From: G965202915 sp965202915
GTDB taxonomy: Bacteria > Pseudomonadota > Gammaproteobacteria > Eutrophobiales > Eutrophobiaceae
Assembly: GCA_965202915.1 (NCBI GenBank)
Contig: OZ241847.1
Location: 1,922,001 to 1,986,000, forward strand
Length of the DNA stretch: 64,000 bases
Direction of reading: 5' to 3'
The position numbers were made by a program, and so were the translations under genes. Positions 62,864 to 64,000 of this stretch are shown piece after piece (position 1 is the first letter of the stretch; each line of letters opens with the position of its first letter). Below the pieces are notes generated by a model. The model had not been told where the DNA came from, searched no databases, and worked only from the letters and a program-made list of their open reading frames with translations.

Positions 62864-64000
62864 ATGGATAGATTAGTGATCCAGGGGGGGCGGGCGTTGC
62901 ATGGAAAAATCTCCATTTCCGGCGCCAAGAACGCGGCCTTGCCGGTGCTGGCCGCGACCCTGTTGACCCATGAACCAATGCTGATCGGCAACATACCGCA
63001 TTTGCATGATATTACCACCACGATGGAGTTGCTCGGACAAATGGGTTCGCGGCTGACCGTCGATGAGCGCATGCACATAGAGGTGGATAATAACGATATC
63101 AAGAACCTGACCGCGCCCTATGAATTGGTCAAGACCATGCGTGCCTCGATCCTGGTGCTGGGCCCGTTGCTGTCCCGTTATGGCAAGGCCAACGTGTCTT
63201 TGCCGGGCGGTTGTGCCATCGGTTCGCGGCCGGTGAATCTGCATCTGCAGGGGCTGAGGGCGATGGGGGCGGATATTTTAGTCGAGGAAGGTTATATAAA
63301 AGCGGTTGCGAACCGTCTCAAGGGCGCTCATTTAACCATGGACCCGGTCACCGTCACCGGCACCGAAAACCTGATGATGGCCGCCACGCTGGCGGAGGGC
63401 ACGACCGTAATAGAAAACGCGGCACAAGAACCGGAGGTCACCAATTTGGCACTCTGTCTTAGCAAAATGGGGGCGAAAATATCCGGCGCCGGCAGCAACC
63501 GCATCGTCATAGAAGGCGTGGAGCACTTAGCCGGCACCGATTTTGATATTCTGCCCGACCGGATTGAAACCGGCACCTATCTGGTCGCCACCACGATGAC
63601 CGGCGGCCGGGTTAAACTGAAAACCACCAGGCCGGCTTTGCTGGAAGCGGTGCTGAGCAAATTACGCGAAGCCGGGGCGCATATAGAGATGAACGAGGAC
63701 AGCATTACCCTGGATATGCAGGGACGCAAACCAAAGGCGGTTGACGTGCAGACCTCGCCCTTTCCGGGATTTCCAACCGACATGCAGGCGCAATTTACCG
63801 CGATGAATTGCATCGCCCACGGGCACGGCAAGATCACCGAAGCGATTTTTGAGAATCGGTTCATGCACGTTCAGGAATTGCAGCGCATGGGCGCCAATCT
63901 GAGTCTTGAGCACAATACCGTGCTCAGTGACGGGGTCGACCGGCTCGCCAGTGCGCCGGTTATGGCGACCGACTTGAGGGCCTCCGCGAGTCTGGTGCTG
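62864..64000 (+). CDS. murA: UDP-N-acetylglucosamine 1-carboxyvinyltransferase, 3' end outside window
   Basis: 379 codons with no stop before the window ends; the complete enzyme is about 420 aa. It makes the first committed peptidoglycan precursor from PEP and UDP-GlcNAc. Visible are SGAKNAALPVLAA with the substrate-binding K22 and N23, LPGGCAIGSRPVNLH with the catalytic C117 (the fosfomycin target), RIETGTYLVA and PGFPTDMQAQF. The ATG lies 6 bp after ibaG. Gene order ibaG-murA is conserved in gammaproteobacteria. Confidence 0.96.
   Translation, partial: MDRLVIQGGRALHGKISISGAKNAALPVLAATLLTHEPMLIGNIPHLHDITTTMELLGQMGSRLTVDERMHIEVDNNDIKNLTAPYELVKTMRASILVLGPLLSRYGKANVSLPGGCAIGSRPVNLHLQGLRAMGADILVEEGYIKAVANRLKGAHLTMDPVTVTGTENLMMAATLAEGTTVIENAAQEPEVTNLALCLSKMGAKISGAGSNRIVIEGVEHLAGTDFDILPDRIETGTYLVATTMTGGRVKLKTTRPALLEAVLSKLREAGAHIEMNEDSITLDMQGRKPKAVDVQTSPFPGFPTDMQAQFTAMNCIAHGHGKITEAIFENRFMHVQELQRMGANLSLEHNTVLSDGVDRLASAPVMATDLRASASLVL

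Overview
The window reads as a gammaproteobacterial chromosome. The evidence is a crp gene next to a yhfA-type OsmC gene, an LplT-Aas fusion, long-form PstC and PstA, and the order mlaC-ibaG-murA. A complete serine-cycle operon (sga, mcl, mtkA, mtkB, hprA, ppc) suggests one-carbon or methylotrophic assimilation. I cannot name the genus. Most of the DNA has moderate GC, but several accessory blocks differ: a GC-rich hpnA gene, an AT-rich methyltransferase and a repeat-rich adhesin region.

Layout. 1-6406: an RND efflux operon (TolC-type channel, adaptor lipoprotein, pump) with an Mrr-type restriction gene between channel and adaptor; folA overlaps the end of the pump gene. 6472-7590: an orphan CcrM/HinfI-like adenine methyltransferase. 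8006-20375: a complete type II-B CRISPR system, cas9 (1709 aa)-cas1-cas2-cas4, a tracrRNA on the minus strand and a 72-repeat array. 20376-24902: about 4.5 kb of foreign DNA (hpnA, an AlbA_2/RecG-like gene broken by an amber codon, an hsdS remnant). It contains two solitary degenerate CRISPR repeats, so the array once reached almost to the end of ppc and was later interrupted.

24921-33081: the serine-cycle operon. 33378-40152: the phosphate operon pstS-pstC-pstA-pstB-phoU behind a three-half-site Pho box. 40256-47846: an accessory region. Two copies of a cassette (an inverted-repeat element, a hendecad coiled-coil DUF1640-like gene and a second element) flank a very large dockerin/FG-GAP surface protein. 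Its reading frame is broken at a run of 12 G and becomes one 1250-codon ORF with 10 or 13 G. 47848-64000: a membrane-anchored unknown, lplT-aas, crp, an OsmC protein, a periplasmic methyltransferase-like protein, a MoxR/Bat-type operon, a half-length cytidine deaminase-like ORF, mlaC, ibaG and the start of murA.

How it fits together. Cas9 with tracrRNA and minus-strand crRNAs would form the interference complex, and Cas1-Cas2-Cas4 would acquire spacers. The tracrRNA orientation fixes crRNA transcription on the minus strand, while repeat decay puts the old end of the array at the high-coordinate side. Transcription therefore seems to run from the old end toward the cas genes, and a promoter-like sequence inside every repeat could explain this. 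The least explained material is the interrupted array and the duplicated cassette around the G-tract-switched adhesin.
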